Origin: an uncultured Lachnospiraceae bacterium
GTDB taxonomy: Bacteria > Bacillota > Clostridia > Lachnospirales > Lachnospiraceae
Assembly: GCA_900550285.1 (NCBI GenBank)
Contig: URRW01000004.1
Span: 1-64,000 of the forward strand
Length of the DNA stretch: 64,000 nt
Reading direction: 5' to 3'
Shown here in pieces: positions 1 to 7,271 of this stretch. The stretch's first letter is position 1. Every line of letters begins with the position of its first letter. The notes under the pieces are model-generated. The model searched no databases, was not told where the DNA came from, and worked only from the letters and a program-made list of their open reading frames with translations. Position numbers and translations under genes: made by a program.

Positions 1-174
1 CAAATCAGGAGCATAGATTGTATATTCGTTATTAAAATTCTGTATAACTTCAAACCATGAAAGCATTGCGTTATCGCAACCACTACCATGTATTAAAACA
101 AGGTTTTTACGACCATTCCCTTTTCTATAAACGTGGATAGTGCCATACGATGTTTTTATGTCTAATTCATTCAT
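1..174 (-). CDS. alpha/beta hydrolase, N-terminal part (runs off window start)
   Basis: The reverse strand reads from an ATG at 174 to the window edge without a stop, giving 58 residues. They contain an IHVYRKGNG strand and LVLIHGSG, the oxyanion-loop HG motif of alpha/beta hydrolases, then an APDL strand. The nucleophile elbow and catalytic His lie outside the window, so substrate cannot be judged. It is the last visible gene of a run of A+T-rich - strand genes and lies about 50 bases after the small ORF 222-467, so co-transcription is likely. Fold assignment is fairly safe; function is unknown. Confidence 0.75.
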   Translation of the reverse strand, partial: MNELDIKTSYGTIHVYRKGNGRKNLVLIHGSGCDNAMLSWFEVIQNFNNEYTIYAPDL

Positions 175-221
175 TTTAATACCTCTACAATTTGAAAGTT
201 TTAAGAATAACCAGTCTTGCG

Positions 222-467
222 CTAATAACTAATTTTACATTCCTTGGATTTTAACATTCCGTTTTCTTTAAGTTTTTTATCAAGCCAGTAAATAGGAATT
301 GGCAATATTTTCTCAATAGGCACATTGTTATTTGTAATATCTATTTCCTTTGTTATTCTATTATAGACAAAATCACATCTAACATTAGCATCTGGACATA
401 AAAAGGTTCCTGAATAATAATTTTCATCGTATGAAATATTTTCAAAATAATAATTGATATAGTACAT
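222..467 (-). CDS. small hypothetical protein (81 aa)
   Basis: Unrecognised 81-residue protein, acidic and rich in Tyr and Asn (YYINYYF, NNNVP). It has no signal peptide or membrane segment. It is supported as a real gene by a strong ribosome binding site on the reverse strand (AAAGGAGG about 8 bases before the ATG at 467) and by its place between two hydrolase-cluster genes in the same orientation. The low G+C matches its neighbours and differs from the rest of the window. No function is assigned. Confidence 0.6.
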   Translation of the reverse strand: MYYINYYFENISYDENYYSGTFLCPDANVRCDFVYNRITKEIDITNNNVPIEKILPIPIYWLDKKLKENGMLKSKECKISY

Positions 468-531
468 TGAACACGCCTCCTTTTACTATATTAAAGAAAC
501 TTCCGATTTTCCAATCCCTCAACTGGAAGCT

Positions 532-816
532 TTATTCATATTTAGCAATTTCATCTGTCAATTCACTTAGGGAATATATTTTTCCTTCTTGATCTTCCAA
601 TACATAGCTCTCTCTATGACTGTTATCATCAAAAAATTCAATTAACTCAAAAAGACTGGAAATCCTAATGTTATCCCAAATATGGTTGTGCCAAAATACG
701 CCTGCCTTATTAATTGTAACAAGACTTTCTTTATAAAGAGTACCGCTGATTGGGGCAGATTGACATTCACTTATAGCATAATCCTCTGTAATTTTTTCTG
801 CCAAATCTGTATTCAC
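532..816 (-). CDS. small hypothetical protein (94 aa)
   Basis: Unrecognised soluble 94-residue acidic protein. It starts with GTG at 816, 11 bases after the stop of the hydrolase gene 828-1571, with GGTGAG just upstream, so the two are probably one transcript with translational coupling. Visible features are an FWHNHIW aromatic stretch in the middle and an acidic C-terminal region resembling small immunity or SMI1-like proteins only in composition. No family call is justified. Confidence 0.6.
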   Translation of the reverse strand: MNTDLAEKITEDYAISECQSAPISGTLYKESLVTINKAGVFWHNHIWDNIRISSLFELIEFFDDNSHRESYVLEDQEGKIYSLSELTDEIAKYE

Positions 817-827
817 AATCTCACCGT

Positions 828-1571
828 TTATCTCTTTACAATGGCATATACTTCATGCACATAGTTACTGGCATTGTTAATCGAAAATTCGCCATGATAC
901 CTTTTCGCAAGAATCTTCAATGAACTTCCGGTCAGCGTTTCATGTATTTTTCTCGCAGAGATTTGTATTGCATGGTTTTCTCTGTCTCCTACATATATGC
1001 TAATTTTCGCCGTGCAATTTTCAATGGATTTTTTTAGCGAATATAGAGAATTAGCCTGTAAGAAAGCTATCATATTTTGCTTAGCAATGCCACAAGTATC
1101 TCGATAATATTCATCAAACAGATTAGGTTTTATTCGTAGTGATTTGAATTGTAATTTAGAAAACCATTTATGACGAATCAATCCATAGCAGCTTCCGAAA
1201 GCAGGCTTAATCAAAGAGTAGACAAATCTGGAAGGAACAACCAAAGCACTCTCAATCATTGCATATTGGCAAATATCTTTTCGCTGAGATAATATTTCAA
1301 GCAATATCTGCCCTCCAAGAGACAGACCTCCCATTAGCAAGACAGAACCACCAAATTTCTCATCGATAAAGGAGATAATTTCCGCAGCATTACTTTCGAT
1401 TGTCGAAAAGTCTTTATCACTTTCTGCGTGCCCATCCAATATCGGAAGGATGACGCGGAATTCACCTTGAAGCATTTCTGCCTCTTCACGATAATTCCAC
1501 CACGACAAACCGCCACCATGCAAGAGAACAACCACATCGCTATTCTGTTCTCCATATTCTTTGTAATTCAT
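828..1571 (-). CDS. alpha/beta hydrolase
   Basis: 247 aa. Canonical alpha/beta-hydrolase signatures are visible: an N-terminal VVLLHGGG oxyanion region near residue 17, the nucleophile elbow GLSLGG near residue 82 (Ser of GxSxG), an acidic residue in the VGDRENH turn near residue 195, and a late His in RYHGEF as likely catalytic base. No signal peptide, so cytosolic. AAGGTGAAAG lies before the ATG at 1571. It heads a cluster with two small unknown genes and a second hydrolase (1-174). Substrate is not inferable; lipase, esterase or lactonase are all possible. Confidence 0.85.
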   Translation of the reverse strand: MNYKEYGEQNSDVVVLLHGGGLSWWNYREEAEMLQGEFRVILPILDGHAESDKDFSTIESNAAEIISFIDEKFGGSVLLMGGLSLGGQILLEILSQRKDICQYAMIESALVVPSRFVYSLIKPAFGSCYGLIRHKWFSKLQFKSLRIKPNLFDEYYRDTCGIAKQNMIAFLQANSLYSLKKSIENCTAKISIYVGDRENHAIQISARKIHETLTGSSLKILAKRYHGEFSINNASNYVHEVYAIVKR

Positions 1572-1678
1572 TCTCTTTCACCTTGCCATTAAATTTCTAT
1601 TTTCTTGTTCTTTTCCACGCCCATCTTCTTGCCCTTACGGACAAGAAGCATCCCTCGCTTTGCTCGGTCAATTCCGAT

Positions 1679-1993
1679 TTATCTTTTCCTTAACGGTAAT
1701 GCGACTAAATTTCCCAATATTGCAACAGCGGCATATCCGGCTGTATAAACCCATGCGCTTGCGTTATAAAATAGAAATATAGACGGGATAAATAGGAGCG
1801 CTGCAATCAAAATATACCAAAAATCAAACCCATTCCGAATCCCATAAAAAATAGATGTTATGAAACCTATCAGGGGGATGATCATTAACATAATAATCAT
1901 TGAGCTTCCCGTATCTTTGATAAACAAAGGAATGACATAAAAATCTATAAGCAAAAGAATGTAAAAAAGAATGTTCTTTTTTAACTGATCCAT
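1679..1993 (-). CDS. small integral membrane protein (104 aa)
   Basis: Unrecognised protein with about four hydrophobic helices: ILFYILLLIDFYVIPLF near the N-terminus, IIMLMIIPLIGFITSIF, FWYILIAALLFIPSIFLFY and VYTAGYAAVAILGNLVAL, ending in a basic LRKR tail. I choose the internal ATG at 1993 over the ATG at 2017 because GGGAG sits 7 bases before it. A consensus promoter at 2078-2106 on the same strand can drive it and the downstream hydrolase. No transport signature is seen. Confidence 0.7.
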   Translation of the reverse strand: MDQLKKNILFYILLLIDFYVIPLFIKDTGSSMIIMLMIIPLIGFITSIFYGIRNGFDFWYILIAALLFIPSIFLFYNASAWVYTAGYAAVAILGNLVALPLRKR

Positions 1994-2077
1994 AAATTTC
2001 TCCCTGCACAACGTCAAATTTTGATTATCTTTCCGGAAAACAGATACCTAACAGGCTGAAAAGTCAGGTTTGGTTTC

Positions 2078-2106
2078 AGTATAGGATCAGTGCGTAGGAA
2101 AGTCAA
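2078..2106 (-). promoter_or_regulatory. sigma-A type promoter for the 1993-1679 membrane protein
   Basis: Read on the - strand: TTGACT (2106-2101), a 17-base spacer, and TATACT (2083-2078), five-of-six matches in each box, about 85 bases upstream of the start at 1993. It is arranged divergently with the promoter at 2131-2159. Confidence 0.7.
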
Positions 2107-2130
2107 CAAAATTCCGAACGTGAAAAACGC

Positions 2131-2159
2131 TTGACACCGGCAGAAAAATTGTTTAGGAT
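2131..2159 (+). promoter_or_regulatory. strong sigma-A type promoter
   Basis: TTGACA (2131-2136), a spacer of exactly 17 bases, then TAGGAT (2154-2159). A strong ribosome binding site (AGGAGG) and an ATG at 2190 follow, opening a 12-codon reading frame. The only gene downstream is the broken mutS2-like gene, beyond a terminator at 2355-2380. Confidence 0.75.
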
Positions 2160-2189
2160 AAAAAAGATTAAAACCAGAAGGAGGACTTT

Positions 2190-2228
2190 ATGTCGGTGTT
2201 AAATGTAATGGAGCATCTTGCAATCTAA
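2190..2228 (+). pseudogene. 12-codon minigene, leader peptide or 5' remnant of a lost gene
   Basis: ATG at 2190 follows AGGAGG with good spacing and encodes MSVLNVMEHLAI before TAA. The first residues resemble the amino terminus of ABC-F or ABC transporter ATPases (MSxLNVxxL), which suggests either the stub of a deleted ATPase gene or a true leader peptide. A promoter (2131-2159) and terminator (2355-2380) bracket it, making a self-contained transcription unit of about 210 bases. Which of the two it is cannot be decided from sequence alone. Confidence 0.4.
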
Positions 2229-2354
2229 TATTGCAGGGATGAATGGTGTGTCCGAGCATCATTGATCTGACGGTCAGCGGCGTTTGCCGGTGGCTTGTTT
2301 GCCTTACATTTTGCTGATAAGAAAGTTTTCCGGACAGATAAGACTGCGGAACAG

Positions 2355-2380
2355 ACACAGCGGGGAGGCTGTGTTTTTTT
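2355..2380 (+). terminator. intrinsic terminator
   Basis: Perfect 7-bp stem ACACAGC/GCTGTGT with a six-base loop followed by six T. It closes the short transcription unit begun at 2131. The rest of 2018-2610 holds only the dispersed hairpin element at 2374-2502. Confidence 0.8.
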
Positions 2381-2502
2381 GATGGGAAAATTTCCTTCCT
2401 ATCGAATAAAAAACACGATTATGCGCACTTTCGCGAAGGGAGTCTATTGCCTGACGGCAAACGCACTCGGCGCGGGTGTGCGCCAAGACGCACACTTTTT
2501 TT
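2374..2502 (+). repeat. dispersed structured element, copy 1
   Basis: The element begins in the T run of the preceding terminator. In order: a T-run/A-run hairpin (2374-2413), a GCGCAC box and a TTTCGCGAA palindrome, hairpin TTGCCTGACGGCAA (2447-2460), and terminator hairpin GTGTGCG/CGCACAC followed by seven T (2476-2502). The same order recurs at 32948-33081, and a divergent form at 43763-43843. It lies about 110 bases upstream of the first ATG of the mutS2-like gene. Conservation of stems with differing loop bases suggests an RNA-level role or a REP/MITE-like repeat. Confidence 0.75.
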
Positions 2503-2610
2503 GCGTACACGCACGAAGGAAAAACTGCGTTTCTCCGGCAGACAGGGAACAAGAAAAATGATGCAGGACACGATGTGAAAACAAAAATGGAAAAAGAAAG
2601 GGATTGAATC

Positions 2611-2742
2611 ATGGATCAGGAACAGATTTTGGAATTTCACAAAGTGAGAGAGCAATGGACAGCGCTTGCCGTAACGCAGGCGGCAAAGGAACAGATCGCG
2701 CGGGCAGGATTTTTTATGGAGGAAAGGGAGTTAAGGAAGTAG
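2611..2742 (+). pseudogene. detached N-terminal fragment of the MutS2-like gene
   Basis: ATG at 2611 opens 43 codons (begins MDQEQILEFHKVREQW, the usual amino terminus of Smr-less MutS2 homologues) and ends at an in-frame TAG at 2740-2742. The reading frame continues without a shift straight into the large ORF: 2788 lies exactly 59 codons after 2611, and the intervening codons read as plausible MutS2 sequence (LKDTTDAKQLLEKIG). This is therefore a simple nonsense interruption of one gene, not a separate peptide gene. Confidence 0.7.
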
Positions 2743-2787
2743 TTAAAGGATACGACGGATGCGAAACAGCTGCTGGAAAAAATCGGG

Positions 2788-4590
2788 ATGCCGCCGCTTT
2801 CTTCGATCGACGAGGCAAAAGAGATCGTGGCGCGGGCGCAGAAGGAAGGCTGCCTGACGCCGTGGGAGCTGGAGCGCGTGGAAAAGGCGCTGACGGCGGT
2901 AGACCGGCTGAAAAGCTATTTGGAGCGCGGAAAGGCGCTGGAAAACCCGTTGGCATATTATGAAATGGATCTGGAGCCGGAGGAGGAGCTGAGGCAGGAG
3001 ATTTACACGCAGATCCGAAACGGGGAGGTGGACGATCACGCGTCTAAGCGCCTGTCGGAGATCCGCAGGGACATCGGCAGTCTGGAAGAAAAGATGCGTC
3101 AGAAGGCGGAGCAGATCATCCGGTCGAATAAGGACGCGATGGCGGATCAGTTTTCCACATTTCGGAACGGAAGGCTGTGCGTGCCTGTAAAAAAAGAATA
3201 TAAATGGAAAATCCCGGGCAGCGCCATTGACAAATCTTCCACGGGAAATACGATATTTGTGGAGCCGGTAAGCGTTTCCAATCTGTATGAGGAGCTGCAG
3301 CTTTTAAAGATAGACGAGGAAAATGAGGTGCACCGTATTTTGTACACGCTGACGGCGATGGTGGCGGACTGCGCGGGGATCATGAATGAAAATATAAGGG
3401 TGATCGAAAAGCTGGATTTTATTTTTTCAAAGGGAAAGCTGAGCGTGGATATGGACGCGCGCGAGCCGCAGATCAATACGCAGCGGCGGATCGTTTTAAA
3501 GGATGCGCGGCATCCGCTGATGGAGCAAAAAATCTGCGTGCCATTGCAGTTTGAGATCGGAAACGGCATCAGCGGCGTCATCATTACGGGACCGAACACG
3601 GGCGGAAAGACCGTTTCCATCAAAACAGTGGCGTTAAACTGCCTGATGGCGCAGACCGGTCTGCATGTGACGTGCGGCGAGGCGGACATCTGCATGAACA
3701 GCGGCTATTTGTGCGACATTGGGGACGGGCAGGATATGACGGAAAATCTGTCCACTTTTTCGGCGCATATCAAAAATGCGCTGCACATCATCCGGGAAGC
3801 AAACCGGGAAAGCCTTGTGATCATGGACGAGCTGGGCTCCGGCACGGATCCGACGGAGGGAATGGGGATCGCCGTGGCGATTTTGGAAGAGCTGAGAAAG
3901 AGCGGATGCCTGTTTTTGGTAACGACCCATTATCCGGAGGTAAAGGAGTATGCGGAAAGGACGGACGGTGTGATGAACGCTCGGATGGAATTTGACCGGG
4001 AAACGCTGCGTCCCACCTATCGGATGATCCAGGGGGAAGCGGGGGAAAGCTGTGCCTTTTATATCGCAGGAAAGCTGGGAATGCCCCGGCGGATGCTGGA
4101 AAATGCGGCGAAGGCGGCGTATGGAAGGTCGGCAGGCGAAAACAGACCGTACAAACAGGAGTCCGGCGCGGCAGGAAAGCAGCGGCTTTTTGAAGAGGAT
4201 CTGCGGATGTTTGCGGATCAGGACGCAGAAAACGGGGCGGCTTCAGGAAAGGGCAGGCGGATCAGCAAACGGAAGGAGCAGGCGTCCGGCGGCAATCTGA
4301 CAGAAAAATTCCAGATCGGGGACAGCGTGATGGTGCTGCCGGATCAGAAAACGGGAATCGTCTGCGAGCCGGTCAATGAAAAGGGCGTCCTGCGGGTGCA
4401 GCTTCCGGACAAAAAAATATGGATCAACCATAAGCGGGTAAAGCTGCAGGTACGGGCGGAAAAATTGTACCCGGAGGGCTATGATTTTTCCATTGTGTTC
4501 GATACGGTAGAAAACCGGAAGGCAAAACATGAGATGGAGAGAAAATATACGGAAAAAACGGCGGTTTACGGGAAAGGGGAAATGGAATGA
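2788..4590 (+). CDS. MutS2-like ATPase without Smr domain (main part of a TAG-interrupted gene)
   Basis: 600 codons from the first ATG after the TAG at 2740. Contains a MutS-type clamp/core region, then the ABC ATPase: Walker A TGPNTGGKT near residue 280, Walker B LVIMDELGSGTD near residue 345, and the LVTTHYPEVK H-loop. The C-terminal Smr nuclease domain of full-length MutS2 (about 790 aa) is absent; the usual short form is about 650 aa, matching 43+16+600 here. In the MutS2 family, relatives act on branched DNA or collided ribosomes. Without readthrough the product lacks about 59 residues, so it is either a pseudogene or an N-truncated protein from an internal start; no good Shine-Dalgarno is seen before 2788. 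Confidence 0.8.
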   Translation: MPPLSSIDEAKEIVARAQKEGCLTPWELERVEKALTAVDRLKSYLERGKALENPLAYYEMDLEPEEELRQEIYTQIRNGEVDDHASKRLSEIRRDIGSLEEKMRQKAEQIIRSNKDAMADQFSTFRNGRLCVPVKKEYKWKIPGSAIDKSSTGNTIFVEPVSVSNLYEELQLLKIDEENEVHRILYTLTAMVADCAGIMNENIRVIEKLDFIFSKGKLSVDMDAREPQINTQRRIVLKDARHPLMEQKICVPLQFEIGNGISGVIITGPNTGGKTVSIKTVALNCLMAQTGLHVTCGEADICMNSGYLCDIGDGQDMTENLSTFSAHIKNALHIIREANRESLVIMDELGSGTDPTEGMGIAVAILEELRKSGCLFLVTTHYPEVKEYAERTDGVMNARMEFDRETLRPTYRMIQGEAGESCAFYIAGKLGMPRRMLENAAKAAYGRSAGENRPYKQESGAAGKQRLFEEDLRMFADQDAENGAASGKGRRISKRKEQASGGNLTEKFQIGDSVMVLPDQKTGIVCEPVNEKGVLRVQLPDKKIWINHKRVKLQVRAEKLYPEGYDFSIVFDTVENRKAKHEMERKYTEKTAVYGKGEME

Positions 4591-4693
4591 AAGAACCTCT
4601 TTCATAATGGGGAAGAATGATGTATAATAGTTATAATATCTATGCAGGGCATAGGAGAGGGATTTGGGAATATACGAATTGGGAGGACAGATC

Positions 4694-6139
4694 ATGAAAA
4701 AGATTTTGTTTGTTGCGTCGGAAGGCGTGCCGTTTATCAAGACAGGAGGGCTGGCAGACGTTGTGGGGTCGCTGCCGAAGTGTCTGGATAAGGAGCACTA
4801 TGATGTGCGCGTGATCCTGCCGAAGTACAACTGCATGAGCCAGAATAAGAAGGACATGCTCCATTACAGGGATCATTTTTATATGGAATTCCATTGGAAG
4901 AATGAGTATGTGGGCATTCTGGAAGCCGAGTATGACGGAATCAAATATTATTTTGTAGATAACGAGTATTATTTTAACGGATTTAAGCCGTATTGCGACA
5001 ACGCCCTGTTCGAGATCGAGAAGTTTGCGTTTTTCTCAAAGGCGGCGCTTTCTATCCTGCCGGTGATCGATTTTAAGCCGGATCTGATCCACTGCCATGA
5101 CTGGCAGACGGGGCTGATCCCCGTTTATCTGCACGAGCGCTTTGCGGCGGGCGATTTTTACAGGGGGATCAAGACGGTAATGACGATCCACAACCTGAAA
5201 TTCCAGGGAAAGTGGAGCATCAAGGACGTGCAGGAGATCACGGGGCTGTCCGATTATTATTTTGCGCCGGATAAGCTGGAGGCTTATAAGGATGCGAACC
5301 TGTTAAAGGGCGGGCTTGTGTATGCGGACGCGATCACGACGGTCAGCCCGACCTATGCAGAGGAGATCAAGACCGATTTTTACGGGGAAGGCTTAAACGG
5401 GCTTTTGCAGGCGCGCCAGCATGATCTGCGCGGTATTTTAAACGGTATTGATTACGGCGATTTCAATCCGGAGACGGATCCCTATATCGTAAACCGCTAT
5501 AACGCAACCAATTTCCGCAAGGAGAAGATCAAAAACAAGCGGGCACTGCAGGCGGATCTGGGTCTGGAGCAGAACGACAAGGCGATGATGATCGGCATCG
5601 TGTCCCGCCTGACGGATCAGAAGGGCTTTGACCTGATCGCATATGTGATGGACGAGCTTTGTCAGGACAACGTCCAGATCGTAGTGCTGGGAACGGGCGA
5701 GGAGCGGTATGAGAATATGTTCCGTCACTTTGCATGGAAGTACGGCGGCAAGGTTTCCGCGCAGATTTATTATTCGGAAGAGCTGTCCCACAGGATCTAT
5801 GCGTCCTGCGATGCCTTTTTGATGCCGTCGCTGTTTGAGCCCTGCGGCTTGAGCCAGCTGATGAGCCTGCGCTACGGCACAGTGCCGATCGTGCGCGAGA
5901 CGGGCGGCTTAAAGGATACGGTTGCGCCTTACAATGAATACGAAGGGACGGGAACCGGATTCTCCTTCCACAATTACAACGCGCATGAGATGCTGGGGAC
6001 GATCCGGTATGCGGAGCGCATTTATTATGACAAGAAGCGGGAATGGAACAAGATCGTGGACCGCGCGATGGCGGCAGATTTTTCATGGCATGTTTCCGCC
6101 CAGAAATATCAGGAGATGTACGACTGGCTGATCGGTTGA
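4694..6139 (+). CDS. glgA: glycogen (starch) synthase, ADP-glucose type
   Basis: 481 aa GT5 glycosyltransferase of two Rossmann domains. The N-terminal KTGGLADVVGSLP loop (from residue 15) binds ADP-glucose; IGIVSRLTDQKGFDL opens the second domain, and the SLFEPCGLSQL and ETGGLKDTV motifs near the C-terminus complete the active site. It elongates alpha-1,4-glucan. I chose ATG 4694 because GGGAGG is placed just before it; the ATG at 4664 has none. Two TATAAT-like hexamers (4623-4637) lie upstream. No glgB, glgC or glgP is adjacent, so it is a stand-alone unit ending at the terminator 6164-6214. Confidence 0.95.
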   Translation: MKKILFVASEGVPFIKTGGLADVVGSLPKCLDKEHYDVRVILPKYNCMSQNKKDMLHYRDHFYMEFHWKNEYVGILEAEYDGIKYYFVDNEYYFNGFKPYCDNALFEIEKFAFFSKAALSILPVIDFKPDLIHCHDWQTGLIPVYLHERFAAGDFYRGIKTVMTIHNLKFQGKWSIKDVQEITGLSDYYFAPDKLEAYKDANLLKGGLVYADAITTVSPTYAEEIKTDFYGEGLNGLLQARQHDLRGILNGIDYGDFNPETDPYIVNRYNATNFRKEKIKNKRALQADLGLEQNDKAMMIGIVSRLTDQKGFDLIAYVMDELCQDNVQIVVLGTGEERYENMFRHFAWKYGGKVSAQIYYSEELSHRIYASCDAFLMPSLFEPCGLSQLMSLRYGTVPIVRETGGLKDTVAPYNEYEGTGTGFSFHNYNAHEMLGTIRYAERIYYDKKREWNKIVDRAMAADFSWHVSAQKYQEMYDWLIG

Positions 6140-6163
6140 GAGACTGCCGGTTAATAAAAAGAT

Positions 6164-6214
6164 GCAAGACGCTGCAGAATGGGAAACTGTTCTGCGGCGT
6201 TTTGCATATTTTTT
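6164..6214 (+). terminator. intrinsic terminator after glgA
   Basis: Long stem pairing GCAAGACGCTGCAGAA with TTCTGCGGCGTTTTGC (one or two wobbles), then a T-rich tail. The -35 box of the forespore-type promoter at 6203-6232 lies in its right arm and tail. Confidence 0.75.
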
Positions 6215-6232
6215 CCTGCGCCGGGCATACTG
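6203..6232 (+). promoter_or_regulatory. candidate forespore sigma-F/sigma-G promoter
   Basis: TGCATA (6203-6208), a 17-base spacer, and CATACTG (6226-6232), preceded by GG to give GGGCATACTG. This fits the Bacillus sigma-G pattern (TGMATA, N17-18, CATWHTA) at all but the last base, and the -10 also fits sigma-F. An almost identical promoter lies at 41753-41782 with the same spacing. It precedes the DUF3298 protein at 6261. Confidence 0.55.
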
Positions 6233-6260
6233 GGGAAAAGCAGCAGAGGCGGGTAACGGT

Positions 6261-7199
6261 ATGGACAGGGATTTTTGGCAGCAGATTGCAGAGTGGAAAA
6301 AAAGAAACGGTAAAAATCTGGCGGTATGGACGGCATTTTTGACGGCGGGGGCGCTTTTGATCCTGTGCGGGGCGGCTGCGGCGGGATGCAGCCAGAAAAG
6401 GCAGCAGGATAAGACGGGGGGCGGACAGGCGGAAAGCAGGATGGAGGAAAGCAGAGAAAGCGGGACAGGGATCGACGACGTGGAAGGAAAAGCGGTTTCG
6501 GGTGCGTCCGGAAGGCAGGACAGCCGGATTAGCGGAGGCAGCAGCGGAAAGATTACCTATGAGGTCCGGTCGCTGGAAAAGGAGTATGCAGCAGACGACG
6601 GGACGGGCATTTTTCATTTGAAGCTTTCCTGGCCGGAGCTTTTGGGGGACGGGGAAGGAGTCGGGAAGATAAATGCCTTTTTTGAAAAATGGGCAGAGGA
6701 CAGGCTCCGGGAATACGACGCAAATGAAAATTCCACCCGCCAGTCGGCGCTGGAGGTGTACCGGGAGAGCCGGGACGTAGGCTGGGGCGGGCCGTGGGGA
6801 GAGGAATACCGGGTCGCTTCGGTGGGCGTCCGCGCCGGATACGTCAGCGTTTTATTGGATTCCTGCTTATATGAGGGAAACGTCCATGGGATGCCGTACC
6901 GGGAGGATTATGCGTTTGACTTATCGGACGGAAGTCGGGCAGGGCTTGCAGAAATGAGCGGGCGCACAAAAGGGGAGTGGGAGAAGCTCCTCCGGGAAAA
7001 ATTCCTTGCAAAAATATCGGAAGAGGATGGCTATTACGCGGACGCAGGGGAAATTTTGGAAAAATTTGACTTTGCGAAAGCGGGCTGGTATTTTTCGGAC
7101 GAGGGAATCGTGTTTTATCTGCCGCCCTATACGGTCGCGCCCTATGACAGGGGATATGTGGAGGTAACAGTGCCTTTTCGGGAAGCGCGTATAAAATGA
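6261..7199 (+). CDS. membrane-anchored DUF3298-domain protein
   Basis: 312 aa. A short cytoplasmic head with WKKRNGKN is followed by one hydrophobic segment (LAVWTAFLTAGALLILCGAAAAGC, residues about 20-43), then a low-complexity Gly/Ser/Lys linker (about 45-90), then an extracellular domain with the alternating pattern of DUF4163/DUF3298 proteins (VHGMPYREDYAFDLSDG and FYLPPYTVAPYDRG). RsiV anti-sigma factors share this fold, but no sigma gene is nearby. The Cys after the helix could also serve as a lipobox. I chose ATG 6261 because upstream sequence holds the glgA terminator and a sigma-F/G-like promoter, which suggests forespore expression. Confidence 0.7.
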   Translation: MDRDFWQQIAEWKKRNGKNLAVWTAFLTAGALLILCGAAAAGCSQKRQQDKTGGGQAESRMEESRESGTGIDDVEGKAVSGASGRQDSRISGGSSGKITYEVRSLEKEYAADDGTGIFHLKLSWPELLGDGEGVGKINAFFEKWAEDRLREYDANENSTRQSALEVYRESRDVGWGGPWGEEYRVASVGVRAGYVSVLLDSCLYEGNVHGMPYREDYAFDLSDGSRAGLAEMSGRTKGEWEKLLREKFLAKISEEDGYYADAGEILEKFDFAKAGWYFSDEGIVFYLPPYTVAPYDRGYVEVTVPFREARIK

Positions 7200-7271
7200 G
7201 CCGTTTTGGGGATGCTTAAAACCGGAAGCGCCGCAGCATATCAGGCGGCGCTCAAAAAGGAGGAGAGCAGG

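Noticed and set aside
2740..2742. TAG read as an amino acid (recoding or pyrrolysine)
   Set aside because: No pyrrolysine gene or SECIS/PYLIS-like structure is visible and other genes here end in TAG or TAA or TGA normally; a nonsense mutation is simpler.
2604..2963. 119-codon + strand frame beginning at 2604 in another frame
   Set aside because: It is a Gly/Arg/Ala-rich shadow of the MutS2-like gene; the true frame begins at 2611.
5529..6617. 362-codon - strand frame over glgA and the DUF3298 gene
   Set aside because: Very rich in Arg, Ser and Pro, spans two good genes and a terminator; no start signal.
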